Under the pieces are notes generated by a model. The model saw only the letters and a program-made list of their open reading frames with translations. It was not told the DNA's origin and made no database searches. Below, in pieces: positions 34,496-43,135 of a stretch of DNA of 64,000 nt. The first letter of the stretch is position 1; every line of letters begins with the position of its first letter. Position numbers and translations under genes: made by a program. Origin of the DNA: Kribbella qitaiheensis (GTDB taxonomy: Bacteria > Actinomycetota > Actinomycetes > Propionibacteriales > Kribbellaceae); contig NZ_CP043661.1 in NCBI RefSeq assembly GCF_014217565.1, positions 7,626,001-7,690,000 of the forward strand. Direction: 5' to 3'.

Positions 34496-36085
34496 ATGTT
34501 CGATAGTCCTGTGGAGATGGTGGACGCGTTGACCTCGGTGGTCGGCGCGGACGCTGCTGTGCTGGACGCGGACGAGTTGCTGGGTCAGTTGTCCATGATC
34601 TCGCAGTTGGAGTCGGTGCTGGCTGCCCGGAAGGCCGAGCGGATGGTCGGGCTGCATCACGTGTTGGCGGGGACGTCGGCTGATCTGGGTCATGAGTCGC
34701 CGCGGCCCGGGGATCGGGCGGCGGGTCCGGCGGAGCGGCGTTGGTCGGGTGATGTGTTGCGGTCGGTGTCGGACGAGATCGGGCTGGTGCTGGGCGCTCA
34801 CCGCCGGACGGCGGCGCGGTGGCTGAACCGGGCGGCTGTTCTGGTCGAGCGGTTCCCCACCACCCTCGCGCTGCTGCGCGCCGGCGGGTTGCCGGCGGCC
34901 GCAGCGCAGCACATCGCCCACGAACTGGCAGTCATTGCCGACGGCGATCTCCGCGCCGGCGTCGAGAAGGTCGTGCTCGCGTGGGGTCAACGCTATGGCT
35001 GGGCGCGGATCAAGCAGATCGCACACCGCGAAGCGGCCAAAGTGCTCGCGGAGTACGAGTCGCTGCTGCATGCGCAGCGGCAGCTGGAACGCACCACCTA
35101 CACGGTGTCCCACGATGGCGGGATGGCCGATCTGGTGGTGTCGACCTCGGCGATCGACATCACCGCCATCATGGCGGCCCTGACCGCGCGTTGTATCGAG
35201 CTGCAACGCCAAGGCGATCCCCGCACCCTGGACCAGCTCCGCACCGACCTGGCCGTTGCCCGCCTCCTCGGCCATGACCAAGCCACCGCGGCCCCCGGCG
35301 CCGCTGCGGGTGAGGCACCGAACCACCCCGGCCCCTCCACAGCCCACCCCGACCACACCAACAGCGCCCACCCGGGTTCTGAGCCCGCGTCCGGGGACGC
35401 CGCGAATGATCGAGGTGCGACCGCCGGCCGAGTTGCTGACGCGGAGACCGCACCGAGTACAGCCTCGGCTGCGGCGCCAGGTGCGCCAGGTGCGGCAGGT
35501 GCGGCAGGTACGGCGCCGGGTGCGCCGGGTGTTGCGGCGGGTGTGGCGCCGGGTGCGCCGGGTGTGGCTGGTGCGGTTGGGGTGTTGCCGGAATCGGGGT
35601 TGAACCCGGCGGTCGGGGTCCAGGTGGTGATCCACTGCACCTACGCCGAGGCCGAAGCACTCGCCACCGGCGCGGTCTGCACCGGCGGCGAACTCGAAGG
35701 CTACGGAACCCTGCCCCAAGACGCCCTCGCGATGGCCTTCACCCGGGCCAAGTTCAGATACAGGTTGACCGACCGGTCCCCGAAGTCCGATCCCGCCCGG
35801 TACACACCGAGTCCGGGACTGGACCAGCACGTCCGCGACCGGGACCGGCGCTGCCGGTTCCCCGGCTGCAACGCACGCGTCAAATACTGCGACCTCGACC
35901 ACCGCGTCCCGTTCCCGAAAGGCCTGACCGACGCCGACAACCTCGAGGCCTTCTGCCGCCAACACCATCGCCTCAAGCACCACGGCAACTGGCAGATCTT
36001 CACCACCGACACCGGATCACTGATCTGGATCAGCCCCACCGACCGCGCCTACATCGACCCACCAGCCATACCCCACGCCGCCTGA
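34496..36085 (+). CDS. DUF222 / HNH endonuclease-signature protein (13E12 repeat family)
   Basis: A 529-residue protein. The N-terminal ~260 residues are DUF222 (SQLESVLAARKAERMVGL, then RRTAARWLNRAAVLV). A long Ala/Gly/Pro linker with GAPGAAGAAG repeats spans about 265-365. The C-terminal HNH nuclease motif is RCRFPGCNARVKYCDLDHRVPF to CRQHHRLKHHGNW. Such genes occur in many copies in actinobacterial genomes and behave like selfish or mobile sequence; the biological role is not established. It sits between two cobalamin transcription units. The ATG at 34496 is used. Confidence 0.88.
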   Translation: MFDSPVEMVDALTSVVGADAAVLDADELLGQLSMISQLESVLAARKAERMVGLHHVLAGTSADLGHESPRPGDRAAGPAERRWSGDVLRSVSDEIGLVLGAHRRTAARWLNRAAVLVERFPTTLALLRAGGLPAAAAQHIAHELAVIADGDLRAGVEKVVLAWGQRYGWARIKQIAHREAAKVLAEYESLLHAQRQLERTTYTVSHDGGMADLVVSTSAIDITAIMAALTARCIELQRQGDPRTLDQLRTDLAVARLLGHDQATAAPGAAAGEAPNHPGPSTAHPDHTNSAHPGSEPASGDAANDRGATAGRVADAETAPSTASAAAPGAPGAAGAAGTAPGAPGVAAGVAPGAPGVAGAVGVLPESGLNPAVGVQVVIHCTYAEAEALATGAVCTGGELEGYGTLPQDALAMAFTRAKFRYRLTDRSPKSDPARYTPSPGLDQHVRDRDRRCRFPGCNARVKYCDLDHRVPFPKGLTDADNLEAFCRQHHRLKHHGNWQIFTTDTGSLIWISPTDRAYIDPPAIPHAA

Positions 36086-36235
36086 CTTCACCGCACGCCC
36101 TCGCATCTTGACGCGCCCTGCACCCACCCTCCCCTTCACCGGTAGAGCGTCGTCCTGCCGGCTTGGTCACAGGCGGTTGCTGGTGAGGTTCGTCTCCGGA
36201 GGGTGGGGCGCGCTGGGTGGTGTGGAATGATCGCC

Positions 36236-36343
36236 GGGACGGTTGGAGAGGAACACCGGTGACGGCCCTGAGGGGCTTAAGTCCGGGGCGGTCCCGCCAC
36301 TGTGACCGGGTGAGTACCCGGAAGCCAGGACATCTCCCGTCGT
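36236..36343 (+). promoter_or_regulatory. cobalamin riboswitch before the chelatase-cobO-cobB genes
   Basis: The core GGGGCGGTCCCGCCACTGTGACC (36285-36307) follows GGAACACCGGTGACGG and TTAAGTCCGG. An ACCGGGTGAGTACCCGG hairpin then leads to the B12 box GAAGCCAGGACATC. The closing stem is GACGG (36238-36242) with CCGTC (36337-36341). Downstream, GCGGGCGTGGATACCCGC forms a hairpin just before AGGACGAAGGGA, the ribosome site, as in the cobN leader. Confidence 0.92.
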
Positions 36344-36428
36344 CCACCAGGGAGCGCTCTCCGCGTTCCCGGTGAGCCAGGTGCCAAGGCGGGCGTGGAT
36401 ACCCGCAGGACGAAGGGAACCACCGCCC

Positions 36429-38814
36429 ATGCGGCCAGCTCCACCCACCTCACAACCCACCCCCAGCTCTCACCCGGGTTCCGACCCCGCCCCCGTCTCT
36501 CACGCCGCCCCGGGTTCTAGCCCCGCCCCGGGCTCTAGCCCCGCCCCGGGCTCTAGCCCCGCCCCGGGCTCTAGCCCCGCCTCCAACTCCCACCCCGCGC
36601 CGAACTCCCACCCCGCGCCGGGTCCGCACCCGGCCCCGCTGGCCCCGGGCGCTTCGCACCGTGGGGTGTTGTCGGATGGCTTTCCGTTCACCGCGGTCGT
36701 CGGGATGGAGGGGCTGCAGCTCGCGCTGATCCTCGCCGCGGTGTCGCCGGCGATCGGTGGGGTGCTGATCCGCGGCGAGAAGGGGACGGCGAAGTCGACC
36801 GCGGTCCGGGCGCTCACCGAGATCCTGCCCGCCGTCGAGGTGGTGACGGGCTGCCGCTTCTCCTGCGACCCGGACCACCCGGCTGCCGACTGTCCCGACG
36901 GCCCGCACCAGGTCGGCCCCCACGAGCTCAGCGTCGAGATCGGCCTCGAGAACGGCGGAGAGCGCTCCCTGCGTCCCGCCCGCCTGGTCGAGCTTCCGGT
37001 GGGAGCGACGGAGGACCGCGTACTCGGCTCCCTGCATCTCGAGCGAGCGCTCTCCGAAGGCGTCACGGCGTACGAGCCGGGGCTGCTCGCCGCCGCGCAC
37101 CGCGGACTCCTGTATGTCGACGAGGTCAACCTGCTGCACGACCACCTGGTCGACGTACTCCTGGACGCGGCGGCGATGGGCCGCGCGACGGTCGAACGGG
37201 ACGGCGTCTCCATCACCCACCCGGCGCGATTCGTCCTCGTCGGCACCATGAACCCCGAAGAAGGCGAGCTCCGCCCGCAGCTGCTCGACCGCTTCGGCCT
37301 GACCGTCGACGTCGTCGCGAGCCGCGACCCCGCCGTCCGCGTCGAGGTGATGCGCGCGCGGCTGACCTATGAGGCCGATCCGACCGCGTACGTCGCCCGG
37401 TTCGCCAACGCCCAGCGCGAACTCGCCGAGCGGATCGTCAAAGCACAGAGCCTGCTGACGGACGTGATCCTGACCGACGCCGCGCTCCGCCAGATCGCCG
37501 AGATCTGCGCGTCGTTCGACGTCGACGGGATGCGCGCAGACCTCGTGACCGCCCGTACTGCGGTCGCGCACGCCGCCTGGTCGGGGCGCACGGTGGTCGA
37601 GGTGGAGGACGTACGAGCCGCAGCCAAGCTCGCCCTGCCCCACCGCAAACGTCGCAACCCGTTCGACGCCCCCGGTCTCGACGACGAGCAGCTCGAGCAG
37701 GCGATCAACAACAGCACCCCACCCGAACCCGACCCGGACGACGACCCCGAAGGCGGCCCGAACGGCGGCCCCGAGGGCAGCCCGAGCGGTGGCCCGGACA
37801 ACGGCCCGGGCAACGGCGGCCCAGATGGCGGCCCGGATGATCGAGGCCCCGGAGGGCAAGGCGCCCGATGCCGCGGCGTCCGAGGACGATCCGTCGGCTC
37901 TCGACGCGGACCAGGTCTCCGAGCGCGACGCGACGACCCCGCCGAACGCGACGCCCAAGGCGGGCCAGGCCGGACCGACCCCGACCGGTCAGGTCGAGGC
38001 AAGCTCCGAGCCCTACAAGGCTCGCCTCCTGAGCGTCCAAGCCGCAGGCGCCGGCGTGGCCGGTCGCCGCTCCCGCGCGATCACCGAAGTCGGCCGCGTT
38101 GTCGGCGACCGAGCAAGAGTCGGTCGCGAACCAGGCCGCCCGCACCTGCTCGCCACGATCCGCTCAGCAGCACCCCACCAACACGCCCGTGGTAGGTCAG
38201 GCCCCGGCCTCACCGTCCGCGGCAACGACATCCGCCTGGCCGTCCGCGAAGGACGCGAGGGCAACCTCGTCCTCTTCTGCGTCGACGCCTCCGGCTCGAT
38301 GGGCACGAAGAGGCGGATGGGCGAGGTGAAGACCGCGATCGTCTCTCTCCTCCTCGACGCCTACCAGCGACGCGACAAGGTCGGCCTGGTCACCTTCTCC
38401 GGTGCCGCCGCCACGGTCGCCCTGCCGCCGACCGGCAGCGTCGAGACCGCAGTACGGCGGCTGGAATCCCTTCCGACCGGTGGTCGCACCCCGCTCGCCG
38501 AAGGGCTTCTGCAGGCAGCCGACGTACTACGAATCGCCGCGATTCGGGATCCGCGGCGCCGGCCGTTGCTGGTGCTGGTCACGGACGGCCGCGCCACGCA
38601 AGGTGAGAAGGCGTTCGCGAGAGCGAAGCAGGCAGCCGGTTGGCTGGCGATGCAAGGGATCGCGAGCGTCGTGGTGGACTGCGAACCGCGTCGCGGCGTA
38701 CGGCTCGGACTGGCCGCCGAGCTGGCGACCGACCTCGGCGCGGAGTACCTGGATCTGGGTGAAGTTGCTGCGGGCAACCTTGTTCGCGCCGTCACGGATC
38801 GGAGCGCCGCCTGA
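36429..38814 (+). CDS. ChlI-ChlD type cobaltochelatase (AAA+ and VWA fusion), interrupted by a frameshift
   Basis: A fused AAA+ and von Willebrand A chelatase motor that partners CobN. Walker A is IRGEKGTAKSTAVRAL, Walker B is LLYVDEVNLL, and GTMNPEEGELRPQLLDRFG is the sensor-1 region. The MIDAS motif DASGSMG is in the second half. A linker of Gly/Pro/Asp repeats joins them, and the frame changes there: one extra base in GGCCCC at 37845-37850 turns GPEGKAPDAAASEDDP out of frame. Corrected length is about 794 residues. The first ~80 residues are a Pro/Ser-rich extension with tandem repeats not usual in the family. The ATG at 36429 follows AGGACGAAGGGA. Confidence 0.92.
36505..36576 (+). repeat. 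four tandem 18-base units in the chelatase N-terminus
   Basis: Unit CCGCCCCGGGYTCTAGCC, four copies head to tail; the first differs by one base (T for C). It encodes APGSSP repeats in frame. Exact repeats of this kind can change copy number by slippage without breaking the frame. Confidence 0.9.
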
Positions 38815-39428
38815 TGCCACAAGGACAACCGAGCGTCGTACCGAAGGACGGTCTGACCACCCGGCAGCGCCGGAACCGGCCATTGCTGATGGTGCACACC
38901 GGTGAGATGAAGGGGAAGTCGACCGCGGCGTTCGGGATGGCGCTGCGCGGCTGGAACCAGGGCTGGAACATCGGCGTCTTCCAGTTCGTCAAGAGCGCGA
39001 AGTGGAAGGTCGGCGAGGAAGAGGCGTTCAAGGCGCTCGGACAGTTGCACGAGGCAACGGGTCAGGGCGGCCCGGTCGAGTGGCACAAGATGGGCGAGGG
39101 CTGGAGCTGGTCGCGCAAGGCCGGTACCGAGGAGGACCATGCCGCCGACGCGCTCGAAGGCTGGCGTGAGATCCAGCGCCGGATCGAGGCCGAGACGCAC
39201 GATCTCTATGTGCTGGACGAGTTCACCTACCCGATGAAGTGGGGCTGGGTGGACGTCGACGAGGTGGTCGAGACGCTGACCAAGCGGCCGGGTCACCAGT
39301 ACGTGGTGATCACCGGCCGCAACGCCGACCAGCGCCTGATCGACGCGGCCGACCTGGTCACCGAGATGACCAAACTCAAACACCCGATGGACACCGGCCA
39401 GAAAGGCCAGAAGGGCATCGAGTGGTGA
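38814..39428 (+). CDS. cobO: cob(I)yrinic acid a,c-diamide adenosyltransferase
   Basis: A 204-residue CobO/BtuR-type enzyme that transfers the adenosyl group of ATP to Co(I). The P-loop variant HTGEMKGKSTAAFGMALRG is near the N-terminus, followed by the family blocks WNIGVFQFVKSAKWKVGEEEAF and DLYVLDEFTYPMKWGWVD. It ends with GQKGIEW, the usual C-terminus. The ATG shares its A with the stop of the chelatase gene (TGATG), so translation is coupled and it belongs to the riboswitch-controlled operon. Confidence 0.95.
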   Translation: MPQGQPSVVPKDGLTTRQRRNRPLLMVHTGEMKGKSTAAFGMALRGWNQGWNIGVFQFVKSAKWKVGEEEAFKALGQLHEATGQGGPVEWHKMGEGWSWSRKAGTEEDHAADALEGWREIQRRIEAETHDLYVLDEFTYPMKWGWVDVDEVVETLTKRPGHQYVVITGRNADQRLIDAADLVTEMTKLKHPMDTGQKGQKGIEW

Positions 39429-39539
39429 GCCCGCAATCAGCTGGTCCACGGCAACCAGTGCGGGACGGTGGCCGGTGGTGAGCACGCAGTCACTCGGTCC
39501 GCGGGCGCTTTGGGTTGAGTGCGAGGTGGGTGGGCCGTG

Positions 39540-40898
39540 GTGAGCATCCCGCGGGTTGTTGTTGCTGCGCCTTCGTCGGGGGCGGGGAAGACGACGGTCG
39601 CGGTTGGGTTGATGGCTGCCCTGCGGCTTGCCGGTCATCGGGTTGCTGGGTTCAAGGTCGGGCCGGACTACATCGACCCCGGGTTCCACGCGGTCGCGAC
39701 CGGTCGGCCGGGCCGCAACCTCGACCCGATGCTGTCCGGCGAGGAACGGGTCGCCCCACTGTTCGCCCACGGCGCCGCCGGTGCGGATCTCGCCGTCGTC
39801 GAAGGCGTGATGGGCCTCTACGACGGCGCGCTCGGCACCGAGGGATACGCCTCCACCGCACACGTCTCCAAGTTGCTCAGGGCACCGATCGTGCTCGTGG
39901 TCGACGCCTCCGCGGCCGGCCGCAGCGTCGGCGCGGTCGTCGCCGGATTCGTCTCCTTCGACACCGGCGTCCGGATCGTCGGCGTGATCCTCAACAAGGT
40001 CGGCTCGGACCGCCACGAGGCCGAGGTCCGTGCCGGCGTCGCGCCCACCGGCGTACCGGTCCTCGGCGTACTCCGCCGAGACACCCGCCTGACCGTCCCC
40101 AGCCGCCATCTCGGCCTGATCCCCGCCGACGAACAACGCGAGCAGGCGGTCACCGCGGTGGAAGCCGCCGCCGAACTCGTACGGCAGGGCGTCGACCTGG
40201 AAGCCTTCGTGGCAGCCGCGAAGGCCGCGTCCGAGCTGGACGTCGAGGCCTGGGACCCGGCCGCCGAGGTCAGCCCGGCGGAGGAGGGCCGACCGGTGAT
40301 CGCGATGGCGGGCGGCCCCGTGTTCTCCTTCCGATACACCGAGACCGCCGAACTGCTGACCGCCGCCGGTGCCGAGGTCGTCACCTTCGACCCGCTCCAC
40401 GAGCCGTTGCCAGAGGCAACTTCAGCCCTGTACCTCGGCGGCGGATTCCCGGAGCTGCATGCCGAGGCACTCTCGGACAACGCCGAACTCCGCAAGCAGG
40501 TCGCGACCGAGATCGCCGCCGGACTGCCCGTCGTCGCGGAGTGCGCCGGCCTGCTCTACCTGTGCCGTGAACTCGACGGTCACCAGCTGACCGGCGTCCT
40601 GCCCGCGACGGCTCGTATGACGAGTCGCCTGACACTTGGCTACCGTACGGCGATCGCAGCGACCACGACGGCCATCTTCGACGAGGGGCGACGCGTTCGC
40701 GGGCACGAGTTCCACCGCACGACGGTCGAGTACGACAGCGACGTCGACAGCGCCTGGTATCTGCCCGGCGGCGTCCAGGAAGGTGTTGCCCGTCCGAAGA
40801 TCCACGCGTCCTACCTGCACCTGCACTGGACGGCCACTCCGGACGTGCCTGCCAGGTTCGTGGCAGCCGCTCGCGTCTATGCGGGGTTGGAGAAATGA
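39540..40898 (+). CDS. cobB: cobyrinate / hydrogenobyrinate a,c-diamide synthase
   Basis: A 452-residue glutamine-dependent amidotransferase that amidates side chains a and c of the corrin ring. The N-terminal ATPase domain has VVVAAPSSGAGKTTVAVGLM. GPDYIDPGFH is the substrate region, and the C-terminal class I glutaminase domain has the nucleophile Cys in VVAECAGLLYL and ASYLHLHW near the end. The GTG at 39540 matches the family start. A gap of about 110 bases separates it from cobO, so it could have its own start, though read-through from the riboswitch operon is likely. Confidence 0.93.
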   Translation: MSIPRVVVAAPSSGAGKTTVAVGLMAALRLAGHRVAGFKVGPDYIDPGFHAVATGRPGRNLDPMLSGEERVAPLFAHGAAGADLAVVEGVMGLYDGALGTEGYASTAHVSKLLRAPIVLVVDASAAGRSVGAVVAGFVSFDTGVRIVGVILNKVGSDRHEAEVRAGVAPTGVPVLGVLRRDTRLTVPSRHLGLIPADEQREQAVTAVEAAAELVRQGVDLEAFVAAAKAASELDVEAWDPAAEVSPAEEGRPVIAMAGGPVFSFRYTETAELLTAAGAEVVTFDPLHEPLPEATSALYLGGGFPELHAEALSDNAELRKQVATEIAAGLPVVAECAGLLYLCRELDGHQLTGVLPATARMTSRLTLGYRTAIAATTTAIFDEGRRVRGHEFHRTTVEYDSDVDSAWYLPGGVQEGVARPKIHASYLHLHWTATPDVPARFVAAARVYAGLEK

Positions 40899-42331
40899 GT
40901 CTGCTGCTGGGGATCGGCCTACGCTCCGGTACGTCGTACCGCGAGCTCCGGGACCTCGTGGAGACCGCCTTAGCCGGTCTGGACCCGCGCGACGTCGTAC
41001 AGGTGGTCACTGTCGACGGCAAGGAAGCAGAACCGGGGCTGCAGCGACTAGTGGCCTCACTGGGCGCCGAGTTGTTCACTGCACCCGCACTGGAGCTGTC
41101 CCAACAACCAGTACCGACGCCTAGCGAGCAGGTAGAGCGCCTAACCGGTACTCCGAGCGTCGCCGAGGCCGCCGTGATCCTGAGCGGCGCGGAACTTGTA
41201 GTACGCAAGCAGCGCTCGGCACGAGCCACAGTCGCCATCGGGAGACTGCCCGAGCCGACCGAGGATCACACAGCGGCGCCCGGGTATCCACTGGCTGAGC
41301 GGGAGACCGTGCATCGGGTGCTGGCCGAGCGGCGGGATGTACGCCGAGGATTCATCGACCAGCCGATCGCCGATGACGTCCTCACCCGTGTGCTCGAGTC
41401 GGCGCATCGGGCGCCGAGCGTGGGGCTGAGCCAGCCGTGGGATTTCGTCCTGATCCGAGACATCGCGACCCGGCGCAAGGTGCACGACCTTGCGACCGCT
41501 CAGCGGGATGCGTTCGCGGCGTCGCTGCCTGCTGACCGCCGGAGCAAGTTCGACGGACTGAAGATCGAGGCGATCCTCGACACTCCTTTGAACATCGCCG
41601 TGACCTGCGACCCCGGCCGAGGTGGCCGGCACGTACTGGGACGTCACGCAGACCCACGAACGACCTGGTTCTCGGCGGCGATCGCAATCCAGAACCTGTG
41701 GCTGGCTGCTCGCGCCGAAGGCCTCGGTGTCGGCTGGGTGTCGTTCTTCGAGCCCGGTGAGGTCGCCGCCGTACTGGATCTGCCCGCGCAGGTAGAGCTG
41801 GTCGGGTACCTGTGTGTTGGTCATGTAGAGGAGTTCGCCGCCGCGCCCGAGCTGGTGCGGAGCGGTTGGGCTGCCCGCCGACCGCTGTCCTGGGCCGTAC
41901 ACCAAGAGGCGTGGGGAAGACGTGGTCTGCCGGGTGAGCCGCCCTCGCAGGTGATCGTGCAAGACGCAGTACGGGCTGAGGGTGTAGCAAAGCATGTCGG
42001 TGCGCAGGTGGTGCACCTGGTTGTGGTTGATGCGGTGCAGCCGGAGTTGCTGGAGCGGCCGGAGGTTCTCGTAGTACAGGTGGGTGCGGAGAAGCCTGCT
42101 GCGGACTTCGGAGTGCTCTGGCGACCAGCGCGTTCAGCGGACGAGGCAGTGGAGCTCGGTGTCGAGGTGGCACGGGACCTGGTTCTGCAGGGCGTGGGGG
42201 AGATCCACGTAGAGGTAGTAGCCGACTCCGAGGTGTCGCAGAGCCTTGCGCGAGGCGTACGGCTGGGTGGGCTCGCTTGCGGCATCACATGCGTAGATGA
42301 GCCGGGCGGGGTGCGAGACTCCTCCGCATGA
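40895..42331 (+). CDS. bluB: CobE/CbiG-C domain fused to BluB (5,6-dimethylbenzimidazole synthase)
   Basis: The frame encodes 478 residues. Residues 1-116 match the CobE/CbiG C-terminal domain (LGIGLRSGTSYRELRDLV, VVTVDGKEAEPGL, TGTPSVAEAAVI). Residues 131-350 are BluB, the flavin-destroying enzyme that makes the lower ligand of B12 (RRDVRRGFIDQPI, RAPSVGLSQPWDFVLI, WLAARAEGLGVGWVSF, AWGRRGLPGEPP). The last ~128 residues after 41944 match nothing and have poor codon bias. Dropping one C at 41942-41944 would end the protein at a TGA at 41952, just after the BluB motif. It overlaps cobB by 4 bases. Confidence 0.85.
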   Translation: MSLLLGIGLRSGTSYRELRDLVETALAGLDPRDVVQVVTVDGKEAEPGLQRLVASLGAELFTAPALELSQQPVPTPSEQVERLTGTPSVAEAAVILSGAELVVRKQRSARATVAIGRLPEPTEDHTAAPGYPLAERETVHRVLAERRDVRRGFIDQPIADDVLTRVLESAHRAPSVGLSQPWDFVLIRDIATRRKVHDLATAQRDAFAASLPADRRSKFDGLKIEAILDTPLNIAVTCDPGRGGRHVLGRHADPRTTWFSAAIAIQNLWLAARAEGLGVGWVSFFEPGEVAAVLDLPAQVELVGYLCVGHVEEFAAAPELVRSGWAARRPLSWAVHQEAWGRRGLPGEPPSQVIVQDAVRAEGVAKHVGAQVVHLVVVDAVQPELLERPEVLVVQVGAEKPAADFGVLWRPARSADEAVELGVEVARDLVLQGVGEIHVEVVADSEVSQSLARGVRLGGLACGITCVDEPGGVRDSSA

Positions 42332-42340
42332 CCGTCCCAC
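41955..42340 (-). other. possible minus-strand coding remnant, unidentified
   Basis: Codons read on the minus strand here end in G or C far more often than those of the overlapping plus frame, which suggests the real coding sense is minus. The reading has PYASRKALRHLGVGYYLYVD, then a TGA at 42131-42133, then an in-frame continuation rich in Leu, His and Tyr. No family is recognised. It may be a broken gene, a gene with a sequence error, or chance. Confidence 0.25.
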
Positions 42341-42942
42341 CCCAAGGCCCAGCGCCTATGCATGTACCCGCGTTCTCGATGAAGCAGCGGATCACCTTGA
42401 TGGCGAACAAGTACGAGCTGATCGCCACCAACCCGGATGGTTCTGATGGACCCCTGCTGGCGTTCGCGCAGCAGAAGCGGATGGCCTTCAAGGAAGAGGT
42501 CACCTTCTACACCGACGACACCAAGTCCCAGGTGGTGTTCTCGTTCAAGGCACGCAAGCGGCTCGACCTCGGCTCCGGGTACGACGTGTTCGACCCGCAG
42601 GGCCAGCCGATCGGCTGGTTCAAGAAGGAGTTCGGCAAGAGCCTGCTGCGGTCCAGCTGGCAGCTGGGCGGCGGAGAGGTGCAGTCCAACGGGACCGAGC
42701 GGAACGCGACCGTCGCGATCGTCCGGCGGCTCTGGGAGTTCGTCCCGGTCGCCGGCGACCTCCCGCTGCCGTTCATCTTCCACTTTGACTTCAAGGACCT
42801 CACCACCGGCGAACTGGTGCTGGCGGTGGAGCGCAAGGTGTCGGTCCGGGACCGCTACCGCGTCACCGCGCCGGATCCCCGCCTCGACTTCCGCGTCGCG
42901 GCCGCGATGACAGTCGCCCTGGACGCCCTCCAGAGCCGCTGA
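42328..42942 (+). CDS. LURP-one/scramblase-related beta-barrel protein
   Basis: A 204-residue protein with the Tubby-like LURP-one fold. It reads MKQRITLMANKYELIA at the start, LAFAQQKRMAFKEEVTFYTDD and VVFSFKARKRLDLGSGYDVFD in the middle, and GQPIGWFKKEFGKSLLRSSW towards the end, all typical of this bacterial group. The family is thought to bind membranes or lipids; the function in bacteria is unknown. The ATG at 42328 is the first start, but ATG at 42358 or 42379 would fit the conserved core better. Confidence 0.65.
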   Translation: MTVPPQGPAPMHVPAFSMKQRITLMANKYELIATNPDGSDGPLLAFAQQKRMAFKEEVTFYTDDTKSQVVFSFKARKRLDLGSGYDVFDPQGQPIGWFKKEFGKSLLRSSWQLGGGEVQSNGTERNATVAIVRRLWEFVPVAGDLPLPFIFHFDFKDLTTGELVLAVERKVSVRDRYRVTAPDPRLDFRVAAAMTVALDALQSR

Positions 42943-43135
42943 GGCTCCTCTAGAACCGCTGAGCCCTGCTGAGTTCGCACTGCCGTGGAACCGCTGATCT
43001 GGTGCTGAGATCTACCCGATCGGCGGTACCGCGGCTGCCTCGTACTGCGATCGTCGTACGCCGCGCTCCCTCTTTTGGGTGATTCGACCCTGACACCCCT
43101 TGGTTCGGGGTGGGCGCGGTGCGAGTCTTGTAGAC

